Assembly: GCA_021827645.1 (NCBI GenBank)
Contig: JAKAVA010000097.1
Span: 1 to 40,787, forward strand
From: Planctomycetota bacterium
GTDB taxonomy: Bacteria > Planctomycetota > Phycisphaerae > WQYP01
Direction: 5' to 3'
Length of the DNA: 40,787 nt
Part shown: positions 8,259 through 18,991 of the stretch, piece after piece
Layout of the letters: every line of letters begins with the position of its first letter
Position numbering within the stretch: the first letter of the stretch is position 1
Notes under the pieces: model-generated
The model's input: the letters and a program-made list of their open reading frames with translations, nothing else
Database searches by the model: none
What the model was told of the DNA's origin: nothing
Translations under genes and position numbers: made by a program

Positions 8259-8732
8259 TTATTTGGATTCGCCCATCGACCGGCGAAGATAGCTTTGAAA
8301 CGTCGGTATCCCCGCCAATTCCCATCGCTTTTCAATCTCCCGGCTGATCTGGGCATTTGACTCCCGCACCGCCGCCAGCGCCGCAGCCTCCGATTGCACG
8401 GCCGTAAAGAGATGGCGGTCGTGGCTGTCAGCGAAAAAGAGATATTCATCCAGTTCCGGCGAGGGCTGCAGCAGTATTTTCATGTGGGGATAATGACGTT
8501 GGCCGAGGCGGAGTTTCAAGGATGGATTCGGTCCATCGGTTTTGGAATATTCAAACCAATCGCGCTGCGCTGGCGCCTCCAGCGGAACTTCGTTGATCGG
8601 CGCAATCCGCTTGAGCACCTCCGAAGGGATCGATGTCCCCTCGTATGCCACTTCCAGAAAGATATTCACCGCCCGCTGCAACATGCCGACCTGTGGCAGC
8701 GGCACCGCCTTGGAATCGTTTTCCGCCATCAT
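8259..8732 (-). CDS. Conserved hypothetical protein
   Basis: This predicted protein of about 157 residues has no domain I recognise. It contains helical N- and C-terminal parts and a central stretch 'PSLKLRLGQRHYPHMKILLQ' followed by 'DEYLFFADSHDRH'. Composition and codon use look like a real soluble protein, with no signal peptide or TM segment. The start is uncertain. Two adjacent ATGs at 8732 and 8729 are preferred; an ATG at 8744 and a TTG at 8759 are also in frame, and none has a clear ribosome site. It is convergent with the isomerase gene, with an 81-base gap. No function is proposed. Confidence 0.6.
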   Translation of the reverse strand: MMAENDSKAVPLPQVGMLQRAVNIFLEVAYEGTSIPSEVLKRIAPINEVPLEAPAQRDWFEYSKTDGPNPSLKLRLGQRHYPHMKILLQPSPELDEYLFFADSHDRHLFTAVQSEAAALAAVRESNAQISREIEKRWELAGIPTFQSYLRRSMGESK

Positions 8733-9074
8733 TTGCCGATCCATTTCGCACCGGATCAAAACAGCATCCGGCTATTGCTGCAGGATTGTACCGTATTCTC
8801 GCATGATCTTCCTAATCGGTACCCGGCGGAATCCTGCCGGTTAGATAATATCCCACACGGGGGTGCCAAGAATTCGAGCGTGCCGGATGAAGGGCAAAAT
8901 GGCTGTGGCGGCATCCTCGCGGCTTTTAATTTTCGCGAGAATAAGTCCGCGAATTCCATCCTGTGCCACATGGTTCCAAACCTACTCTACCTTCAACTTT
9001 CCACGCTCTCATTCTCACTTGACGCAGCCGACTGCCTCCCGGGTTGAGCAGAATGCCCCGTGCGGTGATACTGC
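8733..9074. other. Intergenic region before ispD
   Basis: I see no gene, RNA or clear promoter in these roughly 340 bases. Short open frames on both strands lack ribosome sites. The region carries the divergent upstream sequences of the hypothetical gene and of ispD. Confidence 0.4.
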
Positions 9075-9813
9075 ATGGCGATGAAAAAATCGCCATTCAG
9101 CGTGATTTTGCCTGCGGCCGGAAGTGGAAACCGTTTCGGCGGCGATAAATTGCTGGCCGATCTCTGCGGCAGGACGGTTCTGGCCCGAACCGTCGAACTC
9201 TTCGCCTCCCGACCAGATGTGGAGGCGCTGGTGATCGCTACCAACCCGGACCGCTTTTCCGCCTACCGCACAGCCGTCAGCCCGGAACGCTTTCGTGTGC
9301 CGATTCACTTCACCTCCGGCGGTGTTGAACGCTGGGATACTGTCTATAACGCCCTTTCTTCGCCGATGGTTTCAACGGATTTTGTTGCCATCCACGATGC
9401 CGCCCGGCCGCTGACACCCCACGCCGTGATTGATGCCGCCTTCAGCGCCGCACTCACGCACGGCACCGCTCTCCCCGCCGTGCCAGAGCCCGCCACGCTC
9501 AAGACCGTAGATACTCACGGCGCGGACAGACGGGTTCTCCGCACCGTCGATCGCAGACGCCTATATCAGGCCCAGACGCCACAATGCTTCCGCACCCAGC
9601 TTCTGCGAGACGCTTTTGCCATGCTGATCGCCCGCGGGCAGACGGCGGAAATCACCGATGATGCCCAAGTTGCCGAGCTTGCCGAGATCTCCGTGGTGGT
9701 AGCAGCCGGATCGAATCTGAATGTCAAAATCACCCATTCAGAGGACATGCTGCTGGCCCGGGCGATTTATAACATGCAACACGCCGATGCGCCAGCCATG
9801 GAGGACCAACTTC

Positions 9814-9827
<14 letters not shown>
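9075..9827 (+). CDS. ispD: 2-C-methyl-D-erythritol 4-phosphate cytidylyltransferase
   Basis: IspD joins CTP and methylerythritol phosphate to give CDP-ME in the non-mevalonate isoprenoid pathway. This 250-residue copy has the expected motifs. These are the CTP-binding loop PAAGSGNRFGGDK (about 13-25), the substrate loop 'SGGVERWDTVYNAL', the conserved 'HDAARPLTP', 'YQAQTPQCFR', 'ITDDAQVAE', and the C-terminal 'NVKITHSEDMLLA'. It is slightly longer than the usual 230 residues because of a short tail. The ATG at 9075 is followed by another at 9081. The 3' end overlaps polX by 14 bases, so the two are probably cotranscribed and coupled. Confidence 0.93.
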
Positions 9828-11643
<1,816 letters not shown>

Positions 11644-11736
11644 AGTCGGCTCGCTGACTTTAAGAAGGTTTACAACCCCGATACTATCCGCATTCCGAGC
11701 CGCGCATTGCACAATTCGCGACGGCTGCGGGAACGG

Positions 11737-14556
11737 TCAGTTTCCCGGCAGATGGGAGGTAAACCGATAATGACCGGACTCCACCCGATAGATCGCCCGT
11801 CCGTGGGAGTATTTAATAAACTTAATCCATGCGTGCGGCTTGATTGCAGCGCCGTTGAGTTGCACATCAGCGGCATCTTTTGCCGGGATTTCAACCGTGG
11901 CGGTGCTGTTGGGCGGCACGCGGACATGCCAGATGAATTCGCCATCGCTGATCTTCCAGTTGCTGATAATTTTACCGTAGGGGGAGCGGTGATAGCAGCG
12001 CACCCAGGTGAGTTTGCCGAGAATGTGGGGATCCATGATCACATGTTTGAATCCGACATGGATCATGCTGCTTTGGATGCCTCCTACATACTGGAATAGC
12101 CAGGTGAGCATGTCGCCTATGAACATCACGTGATCTTCCGAATTCATGGCCGGATTGGCGGTATTGCCGTTCCACAATTCCCAGACGGTGGTAGCTCCAT
12201 GTTTAATCATGAATCCCCAGCCGGGATAGGTGGTCTTATTGAGCATTTTCCAGGCGAGTTGCGATTGCCCCATGCGCGACATTTCATTGAATATCCACTG
12301 CATGCCGATCACACCGACCCCCACATGATCGTCCTGCCGTTTGTTCATCCGCCACAGGAATCGCCGGATGACATCGGCCTGACGATTCTTCGGTGTAATG
12401 CCTGAAGCCAGTGCGAGGATGCACGCCGTATCCGAACCGTTTCCGTAATAATGGCCCGTGGCATTCCACGCATATTTATTAAAACCGACTTTCAGGCGGT
12501 GCGCCTCCGCCAGCCAGTGCTGACGCTGTGAGGGGTGATGGAGTATTCCGGCGTACCACGCCATCAGTGTCAGATCTTTATACAGAGTCGCGGTGGCAAG
12601 TACCACCTTGGGCGTGGCCCGGTTCGGATCACTCGAATGGATCTTCAGGGGTGACCGCGCTGGCGAACACCAGTCGCCGTAGGAATCTGCCCGCGTGATG
12701 CCATGGTGCACCATACGCAGTTGAAAATTAATCCATTTTGCCATGGCGGCGTAATGATCTCGGATGGGCGATATCTGGCCATATTGCAGATACAGTGTTC
12801 CCGGCAGATAGATGAAAGTGCTCGGCCAGGTCACATCGTGTGTGTAAAAGGCCCAGTAGGGCGGATTGACATCCGAAATATCACCGCTGGGACGCTGGGC
12901 GGACTGCATATCCCAGAGCCATTTGTCATGGAACAGCTCCGTGTTGAACACGAACGATTCACTTCGGGATTCCATACCCCGATCACCCATCCATCCCTGG
13001 CGTTCATCCCGCTGCGGGCAGTCGGTGGGTATGGAGCGGTAATTGTTCTGAATACCCCATCGGCAGTTGTGGAATAACTGGTCAACCAGTTTATCCGAGC
13101 AGGCAAAAGAGCCCGTCCGCGGCAGGGCGTCATGCACCTCTTGCCCCTCAAGGGTTGACAGGGTCGGCTTGCCGGGATATCCCAGCAGTTCTACAAATCG
13201 AAATCCGTGATAGGTAAATATGGGATGCCAGGTAATGCCCCCCTTACCATCCATAATCACGGTGTCGGTCTGTTTGGCACTGCGCAGATTGGCTACGTAG
13301 AGATGAAGTTGCCCATGACCGGCAGATGGATTGAGGTTGACGGTCAATTTGCCGTTACGCACCAGACTTTCACCGTGACGGAGAATGATCTTTGTTCCTG
13401 CCGGGGCGTTGGGAATATGGATTCGGCACCATCCGACCATATTCTGCCCCATATCGAACATCCATTTACCCGGGGCAACCTCTGCCACCTTGATAGGATG
13501 GAGAATCTGAGTGATCTTGATCGGAAACTGCATCATCGCCAGCAGCTTTCCGCCGGGCGGATGGACAAGCTCGGCTGACTTCCAACCGGCTGCGTGATAG
13601 TCGACTTTGTTCCAACCCGGCATCTGCATCGCCGTGTTGTAGGTTTCACCGTTGTACTCGCTGTTCATACGAATCGGTCCGCGATCCGTCATCTTCCATT
13701 GCGGTCCACTGGTCACCACGCTGGACGTGCCGTCGGCGTAGGTGATATGAATCATCAGAATCATGCGGGGCGGGATGTGGATGGTATAAGCAGCCGGTCC
13801 TCCAAGACCGTATGCCCGACCGTTCCCCAAAATCACGCCGATGGCATTCTCCCCTTTGTGCAGAAGCGGTGTGACATTTCTCGCGACATAGTAGCAACGT
13901 TTCGGATACCAACTCAGCGGCGGTGAGAGTTGCGCGTCACTGGTCCGCTTCCCGTTAATGTACATCCTCCCCAGACCGATTCCACAAAAATAGGCAACCG
14001 CCCGTTTGATGCGGTGCGATAAATCAAATTGATCCCGCAGATAAATCGCAGGCAGAGGATGGCGAATCCCCTTCTTCCAACGGGGTTTCCACCCGATCCA
14101 TTGAGCATGCTGCCATTGGGCCGGAACCCAAAGCGCTTCCTGCCAATGTCCGGCTTGACTCCACGCACTCGGCTGTGCCGCCTGATTCCACACTCGCACC
14201 TTCCAAAAGCACCGCTCCCTCGCGACGAGAGGACTTCCCGCATATCGGATATTAATCGACTTGTCCGACGTTACCCGCCCCGAATTCCACAGATCGCCAT
14301 CATTTTTCGCCAAAAGTGCCCGGCTCGATGCGACGATGATCTGATATCCCGTCTGCCGCGATCCGTAGCCCGTCCACGGAAGTTGCCAGCCGAAACGGGG
14401 ATGGTGTGAGTTCACAGCAACCGGATTATGCCGCAGTTGAATTTGCAGATGCGTCGGTGCCGATACAACGGCTGCCGTTGCAGTGGTTGATTGTCTCGTG
14501 GTACAGGCCGAGATAGTCAGCAGCAGAGTCGATGCTATACAATACTTTAGTTTCAT
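11737..14556 (-). CDS. GH78 alpha-L-rhamnosidase, lipoprotein
   Basis: This 939-residue enzyme is predicted to remove terminal L-rhamnose from glycosides or plant/algal polysaccharides. A lipoprotein signal (MKLKYCIASTLLLTISAC, acylated Cys18) places it at the cell surface or in the periplasm. The N-terminal beta-domains resemble the GH78 start ('HPRFGWQLP', 'GYQIIVASS', 'FWKVRVWN'). The (alpha/alpha)6 core holds 'TDCPQRDERQGWMGD' around residue 511, the family hallmark with the acidic catalytic residue, and 'TTVWELWNG' near residue 790, which supplies the second Glu. The ATG at 14556 follows AAGGA. A longer frame to 14757 lacks a ribosome site and would hide the signal peptide. The gene stands alone and is convergent with polX. 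Confidence 0.92.
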   Translation of the reverse strand: MKLKYCIASTLLLTISACTTRQSTTATAAVVSAPTHLQIQLRHNPVAVNSHHPRFGWQLPWTGYGSRQTGYQIIVASSRALLAKNDGDLWNSGRVTSDKSINIRYAGSPLVARERCFWKVRVWNQAAQPSAWSQAGHWQEALWVPAQWQHAQWIGWKPRWKKGIRHPLPAIYLRDQFDLSHRIKRAVAYFCGIGLGRMYINGKRTSDAQLSPPLSWYPKRCYYVARNVTPLLHKGENAIGVILGNGRAYGLGGPAAYTIHIPPRMILMIHITYADGTSSVVTSGPQWKMTDRGPIRMNSEYNGETYNTAMQMPGWNKVDYHAAGWKSAELVHPPGGKLLAMMQFPIKITQILHPIKVAEVAPGKWMFDMGQNMVGWCRIHIPNAPAGTKIILRHGESLVRNGKLTVNLNPSAGHGQLHLYVANLRSAKQTDTVIMDGKGGITWHPIFTYHGFRFVELLGYPGKPTLSTLEGQEVHDALPRTGSFACSDKLVDQLFHNCRWGIQNNYRSIPTDCPQRDERQGWMGDRGMESRSESFVFNTELFHDKWLWDMQSAQRPSGDISDVNPPYWAFYTHDVTWPSTFIYLPGTLYLQYGQISPIRDHYAAMAKWINFQLRMVHHGITRADSYGDWCSPARSPLKIHSSDPNRATPKVVLATATLYKDLTLMAWYAGILHHPSQRQHWLAEAHRLKVGFNKYAWNATGHYYGNGSDTACILALASGITPKNRQADVIRRFLWRMNKRQDDHVGVGVIGMQWIFNEMSRMGQSQLAWKMLNKTTYPGWGFMIKHGATTVWELWNGNTANPAMNSEDHVMFIGDMLTWLFQYVGGIQSSMIHVGFKHVIMDPHILGKLTWVRCYHRSPYGKIISNWKISDGEFIWHVRVPPNSTATVEIPAKDAADVQLNGAAIKPHAWIKFIKYSHGRAIYRVESGHYRFTSHLPGN

Positions 14557-15204
14557 AGTTGGTGATCCTTGCAGAGCAAAATAATCATCTGACGGACGGT
14601 TGCCGACCGCAAATTTCTTTTTCTGAGCATCAATCATAATATCTCTTCGCTTGAACTGCCAGACGTAGTGCAGCAGTAGGTGATGGTACCTGATGATTGT
14701 TGGCGGCATGAGGCTCCCGTGCGCCAATGTCCGTCGTTCAGGGAATGCTTCACTCAAGCAATATGAAAAAATTGATCAACCTTGCTCGCTCAGCTTCAAT
14801 CAAAAATGGGTGGCCATTGATGCGGCATTCGGGAATCAGCCATCGCTTATCACCCGATCGAACCTGCGTGCACGAGAAATGTCACAGGCGGTTCCGGTAA
14901 CCATCAAACCAAACTGCGCCCACCTGGACTTATCGGCTTTCGCAATAGCGCTCTTGCACAGGATACCGGCATTTTTATGGGCACAACGGGTAATTTTTCC
15001 TCGGATTTTAGATTGTCATAATTCAACCGGATGCTACAATCAAGGGTAGAAACAAGGCTCCCGATCGGGCGGTTGGCCATTTTTGCGTCTGGCGAGCGTA
15101 CAACGACCCGGATGCATGATTCAATGCCGCCCAGCTTTGTTGTGAGGAAACCGCCAGCGAATGTTGTGGTTCAAACGTACCCCTTTTTGAAGCGAGAGTG
15201 ATTT
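14557..15204. other. Divergent intergenic region
   Basis: These 648 bases lie between the rhamnosidase and pseudopilin starts. The ribosome site of the rhamnosidase is at about 14566-14570 (minus AAGGA). A strong plus-strand promoter lies at 15013-15040. An open frame at 14693-15049 (plus) has no ribosome site, crosses the promoter and is not called. Confidence 0.5.
15013..15040 (+). promoter_or_regulatory. Sigma70-type promoter upstream of the pseudopilin gene
   Basis: TTGTCA (15013-15018) and TACAAT (15035-15040) are separated by 16 bases. Each matches consensus at five of six positions. Transcription would start near 15047 and leave a leader of about 160 bases. Confidence 0.65.
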
Positions 15205-16104
15205 ATGCGCGGTGCCCATCCGTCAAGTCAGCAGAGGTTTACGTTCGCGGCGTTTTCTCGCTCGGGGCGACGCAGTTCTACAGGCCCTGGTTTCACGTTG
15301 GTTGAATTGCTGGTGGTGATAACCATCATCGCTCTGCTCATTTCGTTGTTAATCCCGGCTCTGGGCAAAGCGCGTCACTTGGCTCTCAGAATTGAGTGTG
15401 CATCGAACTTGCGCACGCTCGGTGAAGCCTGCCTCATTTATGCCGACAGGTTCGGTGGGCAGGAACCTCCGGGTGCAAATCAAACCGATATCCCCGGCAA
15501 TTGGCCATTCGGGGGGCTCGATGGCTTTCGCAACCCAAAAAATTCCAGTGTGCTCGATTACACTCCTTGGGGGCTGGGCCTGCTCTACACGACAAAATTG
15601 GTCGCCAACCCCGCTATTTTTTACTGCCCCGAGGGGAATTACTTTACTCCCACGAAAACGCCACAATATTACTTAGGGTACCTCGGCCAAAAAAATGGAC
15701 CTCAAGATTATTTCCACGTCTATCTGGGCTATTGCTATTACTATGGTCTGCAGGAGGGTGAGGAACAATCAGGTGGAAACGTCAGACCTGATCCCCCTTA
15801 CAAGGATGCTATACCTATTAATCCGACTACATTATTGCCCAGCACTCCGGCATACAACGCCCTGACCAATACCTTTACCCAACCCTTTGATACCGGTGGC
15901 AACACAATCCTCGCCTCAGATATCACGGTATCCACCGGCCAAGTGTGGTCTTCGATCAGTAATCATTTGAACGGCAATGATGCCTTAAGTGGCGGCAACG
16001 TTCTTTATGGCGATGGGCGTGTGATCTGGAAGACCCCGGCGCAGATGCATTGTCGCCTATATGTATACAAAACCTTCACTACCCCCTTCTTTTTCTGGCA
16101 ATGA
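15205..16104 (+). CDS. Type II secretion/type IV pilin-like pseudopilin, planctomycete type
   Basis: This 299-residue protein has a prepilin peptidase site G29|F30-T-L-V-E34, followed by the hydrophobic helix '[19 protein letters not shown]' and '[21 protein letters not shown]'. The leader is long (29 residues), as is common in this phylum. The C-terminal '[13 protein letters not shown]' matches the H-X9-DG end motif of planctomycete pseudopilin families (DUF1559-like). Conserved Cys in 'FYCPEGN' also fits that group. These proteins are numerous in Planctomycetota and probably belong to periplasmic fibres or envelope structures. Their exact role is not established. No pilus assembly gene is adjacent. 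A separate promoter lies upstream. Confidence 0.85.
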   Translation: MRGAHPSSQQRFTFAAFSRSGRRSSTGPGFTLVELLVVITIIALLISLLIPALGKARHLALRIECASNLRTLGEACLIYADRFGGQEPPGANQTDIPGNWPFGGLDGFRNPKNSSVLDYTPWGLGLLYTTKLVANPAIFYCPEGNYFTPTKTPQYYLGYLGQKNGPQDYFHVYLGYCYYYGLQEGEEQSGGNVRPDPPYKDAIPINPTTLLPSTPAYNALTNTFTQPFDTGGNTILASDITVSTGQVWSSISNHLNGNDALSGGNVLYGDGRVIWKTPAQMHCRLYVYKTFTTPFFFWQ

Positions 16105-16247
16105 GCGCCTCGCTGCATCGGTTTTAGTCGCCCCGTCGCAGCAGAATCGAGCATGCCTCGGCGATTGACGAATGTCCACCGGCTCCTGCGGTCGCACGAT
16201 CTTTAACTGTCCACCGGTTGCGGAATAAAACTCCTGCCGTGGTAGGG

Positions 16248-16269
16248 GGCGGCCTTAATCTGGGCCGCC
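16248..16269 (-). terminator. GC-rich hairpin downstream of tRNA-Ser, possible terminator
   Basis: GGCGGCC (16248-16254) and GGCCGCC (16263-16269) form a perfect 7-bp stem with an 8-base loop, 15 bases past the tRNA 3' end on the minus strand. There is no T-run, so termination or 3' processing is only a guess. Confidence 0.3.
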
Positions 16270-16284
16270 TTACCGGCCGGAGAA

Positions 16285-16371
16285 CGGAGAGAGTGGGATT
16301 CGAACCCACGGTGGAGTTGCCCCCACACACGACTTCCAATCGTGCTCCTTAAGCCACTCGGACATCTCTCC
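16285..16371 (-). tRNA. tRNA-Ser (GGA anticodon)
   Basis: The minus strand folds as a class II tRNA of 87 bases. The acceptor is GGAGAGA paired with TCTCTCC, with G as discriminator. The anticodon stem CACGA/TCGTG encloses loop TTGGAAG, so the anticodon is GGA, reading UCC and UCU. The long variable arm GTGGGG-GCAA-CTCCAC identifies a serine tRNA. The T-arm is GTGGG-TTCGAAT-CCCAC. The 3' CCA is not encoded and must be added after transcription. Confidence 0.97.
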
Positions 16372-16406
16372 AAGGTACCGGGCCGCAGCGCCCGGCGCAA
16401 ACATAC

Positions 16407-16435
16407 AGGCTACAAGCAGCAGCAATCGGAGTCAA
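16407..16435 (-). promoter_or_regulatory. Candidate promoter of tRNA-Ser
   Basis: On the minus strand, TTGACT (plus 16430-16435) and TAGCCT (plus 16407-16412) are spaced by 17 bases, placing the start near 16400, about 30 bases before the mature tRNA 5' end. The -35 is good (five of six) and the -10 is weak. Confidence 0.45.
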
Positions 16436-16501
16436 TTTAGCAAAGAATTTGCCGGCCCCTATTTTTCTGGATTGTCCGGCACTTGTGGCCTCGCTTTTCG
16501 C

Positions 16502-17124
16502 TCACCTCGCTCCCCCCGCGCCAACACCTTGCACCTGCTTAAGCACCTCCACCGCAGGTTTGTATCCTCCTTTAGCCGCCAGTTTCAGCCAATGGATCGC
16601 TTTGGCCTGGTTGGCCACCACACCGTTACCTTCGAAATATGCCGCCCCCAGATTGAATTCAGCTTTGCAGTCACCCGCTTGGGCGGCCTTGTGAAACCAA
16701 TAAAATGCCTTCTGATAATTCTGCGTTACACCCTGACCAGAAAAATAGGCGATGCCGAGGGAGCACTGCGCCGGTGGAAGGTCCTTGCGGGCGGCAATTC
16801 GGAACCAGTGTGTGGTCTTCTGTGGATCGGCCGCTGTCCCGACCCCGCCATTGTAACGGATGTTCCACCAAAATCCGATGCTTCGCAGGGCCATCTGAGC
16901 CCGTAAAATCAATGGTTTTTGCGTCTTGACGGCGGCTTTTTTCTCGTGGCCACGTGGACGCCTCGATGGGGAAGCACGGCCGCCTGATTGCATTCATCTA
17001 CAACATCTGACAGTAGCCCCCCTCCATACATCAAGGGTGGCTCGTCCATGGAGGCACATCCCGAGATGCCGATCCAAAAACATTTTGCCGCTATGACCGC
17101 CATAAAATATCGAATCCTTCCCAT
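16502..17124 (-). CDS. Sel1-repeat lipoprotein read in two frames (frameshift at A AAA AAG)
   Basis: The gene starts at the ATG at 17124, which has a strong AGGAG nine bases upstream, and encodes a lipoprotein signal (AAKCFWIGISGC, acylated Cys23). This frame runs to a stop at 16909 without reaching the repeats. A second frame, open to 16502, carries three Sel1-like repeats ('IRYNGGVGTAADPQKTTHWF', 'LGIAYFSGQGVTQNYQKAF', 'LGAAYFEGNGVVANQAKAI'). Its own first ATG (16993) has no ribosome site. A -1 shift at 16936-16942 joins the frames exactly and gives a 207-residue lipoprotein. Sel1 repeats are alpha-solenoids used for protein contacts. A six-A run also makes an indel or sequencing error possible. 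The gene is the last of the minus-strand channel/Sel1 cluster. Confidence 0.7.
16936..16942 (-). other. In-register A AAA AAG slippery heptamer
   Basis: In the lipoprotein frame the codons read AGA AAA AAG, so the heptamer A|AAA|AAG is in the correct register for tandem -1 slippage. After slippage the reading continues GCC GCC GTC (Ala-Ala-Val) directly into the Sel1 frame. A|AAA|AAG is the heptamer used in E. coli dnaX. A small stem (CGT-CAAG-ACG) follows within a few bases. GAGG lies about 18 bases upstream, farther than the usual stimulatory distance. Confidence 0.5.
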
Positions 17125-17239
17125 TATGGATCACTCCTTCACCCTATTGCCACCCGTGCTCTCCACTGGGCCTGTTTCCGCCATTGCCGCGGCAGGCCCC
17201 ACAACAACGTTCTTAATCAGTTTTACGGCCGGCACATGT

Positions 17240-18112
17240 TTAGTTATTCCCTGTCTGGGTTGCCCGCTGCTCCCAATACATATATTTTCGCAAATTCTTC
17301 TGCGTTCCCTGCCCGTGCGCATAAAGGCCCGCTAATGCCCCCATGGCCGGTCCGGAGCCCGCCTCCGCCCCCTTATGAAACCAGGCAAACGCCTTCCGGT
17401 AGCTTTGAGGAACTCCGGCCCCCTGCTCGTACATGAGCCCCAGCCCGAACATCGCATCGCCAAACCCGGTGGCGGCAGACCGATGGAGCCAATACTTGGC
17501 GCGGGTAAAATTCGGCGGCCGATTGGCACCCGATAAATCCGCCATGCCGCGCTGGTACATTTTTAACGCTTCCGCAACGCTTACGGCTGTCGCTTGCGGC
17601 GCGGGGCGGGCCGCAGCGACGGGTTGAGGTACGCTGGCCACGGGCTTGGCTTTCGCTGATTCGGTGGAAACAGATTGCTGCTGGGCAACCGCCGGACTGA
17701 GTGCATGTTCGGTCATACTGGGTTGGGATTTGGGCGCTGCCCGTCGGCCAGTAGCAGGCCCGGTCGCAGCCAGGCTTTTCGTACTGGCCGGGGCACCTAT
17801 TCCGTTGGTGGCCGCTACCGTTGTCTTTCCAGTGGCGGCATGCCCCGGGGATGACGTATCTGTGCCGCGGGGATGTGCAAAGACAAAAATCACGATGGAA
17901 ATGACGATACATGTACCGGCCGCGAGAATAATTTTGGTCCGGGTAGCGGCCGGCCCGCCCATGGTTCGCGCCACGGTTTCAGTCGGGAGCGGGGCCCCGG
18001 TGGGTGGTGCTGCGGGCGGTGTGGCACCGATATATTCGCCGCACACCGGACATGGCCCATCGCTGACGTCCGATACGTGGCCGTTAATACATCGTACCAA
18101 TTGCCGGCTCAT
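17240..18112 (-). CDS. Zinc ribbon-TM-Sel1 repeat membrane protein
   Basis: This 290-residue protein has an N-terminal zinc-ribbon-like motif with Cys8, His12, Cys21 and Cys24 (RCINGHVSD and CPVCGE). A Pro/Ala-rich linker follows, then one TM segment (about 60-79, IILAAGTCIVISIVIFVFA), a second Ala/Pro/Thr-rich linker (about 80-180), and a C-terminal Sel1 solenoid ('AMFGLGLMYEQGAGV', 'YRKAFAWFHKGAEAGSGPAM', 'LAGLYAHGQGTQKN'). The expected topology is zinc motif in the cytoplasm and Sel1 repeats in the periplasm. The ATG at 18112 has GGAGA nine bases upstream. It shares the whole plan with the protein at 21307-22416. It may link a cytoplasmic signal or DNA/RNA contact to envelope partners, but this is inference. 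Confidence 0.85.
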   Translation of the reverse strand: MSRQLVRCINGHVSDVSDGPCPVCGEYIGATPPAAPPTGAPLPTETVARTMGGPAATRTKIILAAGTCIVISIVIFVFAHPRGTDTSSPGHAATGKTTVAATNGIGAPASTKSLAATGPATGRRAAPKSQPSMTEHALSPAVAQQQSVSTESAKAKPVASVPQPVAAARPAPQATAVSVAEALKMYQRGMADLSGANRPPNFTRAKYWLHRSAATGFGDAMFGLGLMYEQGAGVPQSYRKAFAWFHKGAEAGSGPAMGALAGLYAHGQGTQKNLRKYMYWEQRATQTGNN

Positions 18113-18214
18113 GGCACTGTCTCCGCTTTGTTCACGTGCCCCTCCACATAACAATTAACCGCATTGGCATTTCGTTCTCCGAACCCACCCGTGCCTTGCA
18201 ATCGCATGCTCTAT

Positions 18215-18991
18215 TTAATTTTTCTTTACCGGGGCCTCCGAACGCAGGGCGATGAGCAACTTCTCGGCCTTTATCCCAATTATACCCTTTGTCGCGGCGG
18301 CCTTTTCAAGCCATGCGATTGCCTTCGCACGGTTTTTCGCCGTCCCACTACCGTCAAGATACAGCACCCCTGTATCATATTCCGCCGGTGGCCAACCCAA
18401 CACGGCGGCGCGTCTCAAATAATAATGGTAGAGCTCTGAGGTCTTTGCCTGGCCTCGGTAAACGCGGTATAGCGCGGCCGCCGCCCGTCGGCATCCCAAT
18501 TGCGCAGAATCTTTTAACCAGCGCAGGCCCCACGCTCGCCGACGGCGACGGATAGACCGGTCAACCGATGTGAATACCCACTTTTTTCTGTAATTATGGA
18601 CGAGTCTGCCGTTTTTAAACACCAGACCGTATGCAGGGAGGCGCTTGAGCGTTCCCTCCATGTCTGCGGCCCTTGCACGGTAATATCGCCCGAGCCAATA
18701 CTCGGCTAAGGCTTTTTTCGCCTCCGCAAGCGAAATCAGGTTATGCTGGGCCGCACGGGATGCTGGAGAATGCGGGGATGTCAGGGCCTCCTGTTCCAAT
18801 TGATGGGCATGGAGCACGTCCGGCTTGTAATGGATGACAAAAGCAGGGTGCGCATTGGTTGCCCCAACCCGCGTTGACGGCAGCGAAGCAGCAAGTGCGA
18901 TCCCAACCGCCGCCAGATATTGTCGTCGGAAGAGTCGCCGGGATGGAAGTCTTGCAATACGCGGTGGCCTGTTGCGGGGGTGATAAATCAT
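18215..18991 (-). CDS. Exported Sel1-repeat protein
   Basis: This 258-residue protein has an arginine-rich N-terminus and a hydrophobic export segment (RRQYLAAVGIALAASL, cleavage near VGA). The RR pair could suit Tat, though Sec export is equally possible. Sel1-like repeats occupy about 90-245 and include degenerate units ('KALAEYWLGRYYRARAADM', 'AAAALYRVYRGQAKTSELYHYY') and a good unit ('AEYDTGVLYLDGSGTAKNRAKAIAWLEKAA', in parts). The ATG overlaps the stop of the upstream coiled-coil gene as ATGA, so translation is probably coupled. This ties it functionally to the channel pair upstream. It is expected in the periplasm and has no recognisable enzyme motif. Confidence 0.8.
   Translation of the reverse strand: MIYHPRNRPPRIARLPSRRLFRRQYLAAVGIALAASLPSTRVGATNAHPAFVIHYKPDVLHAHQLEQEALTSPHSPASRAAQHNLISLAEAKKALAEYWLGRYYRARAADMEGTLKRLPAYGLVFKNGRLVHNYRKKWVFTSVDRSIRRRRRAWGLRWLKDSAQLGCRRAAAALYRVYRGQAKTSELYHYYLRRAAVLGWPPAEYDTGVLYLDGSGTAKNRAKAIAWLEKAAATKGIIGIKAEKLLIALRSEAPVKKN

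Noticed and set aside
14693-15049. 118-codon plus-strand open frame
   Set aside because: No ribosome site, and its 3' part covers a strong promoter for the pseudopilin.
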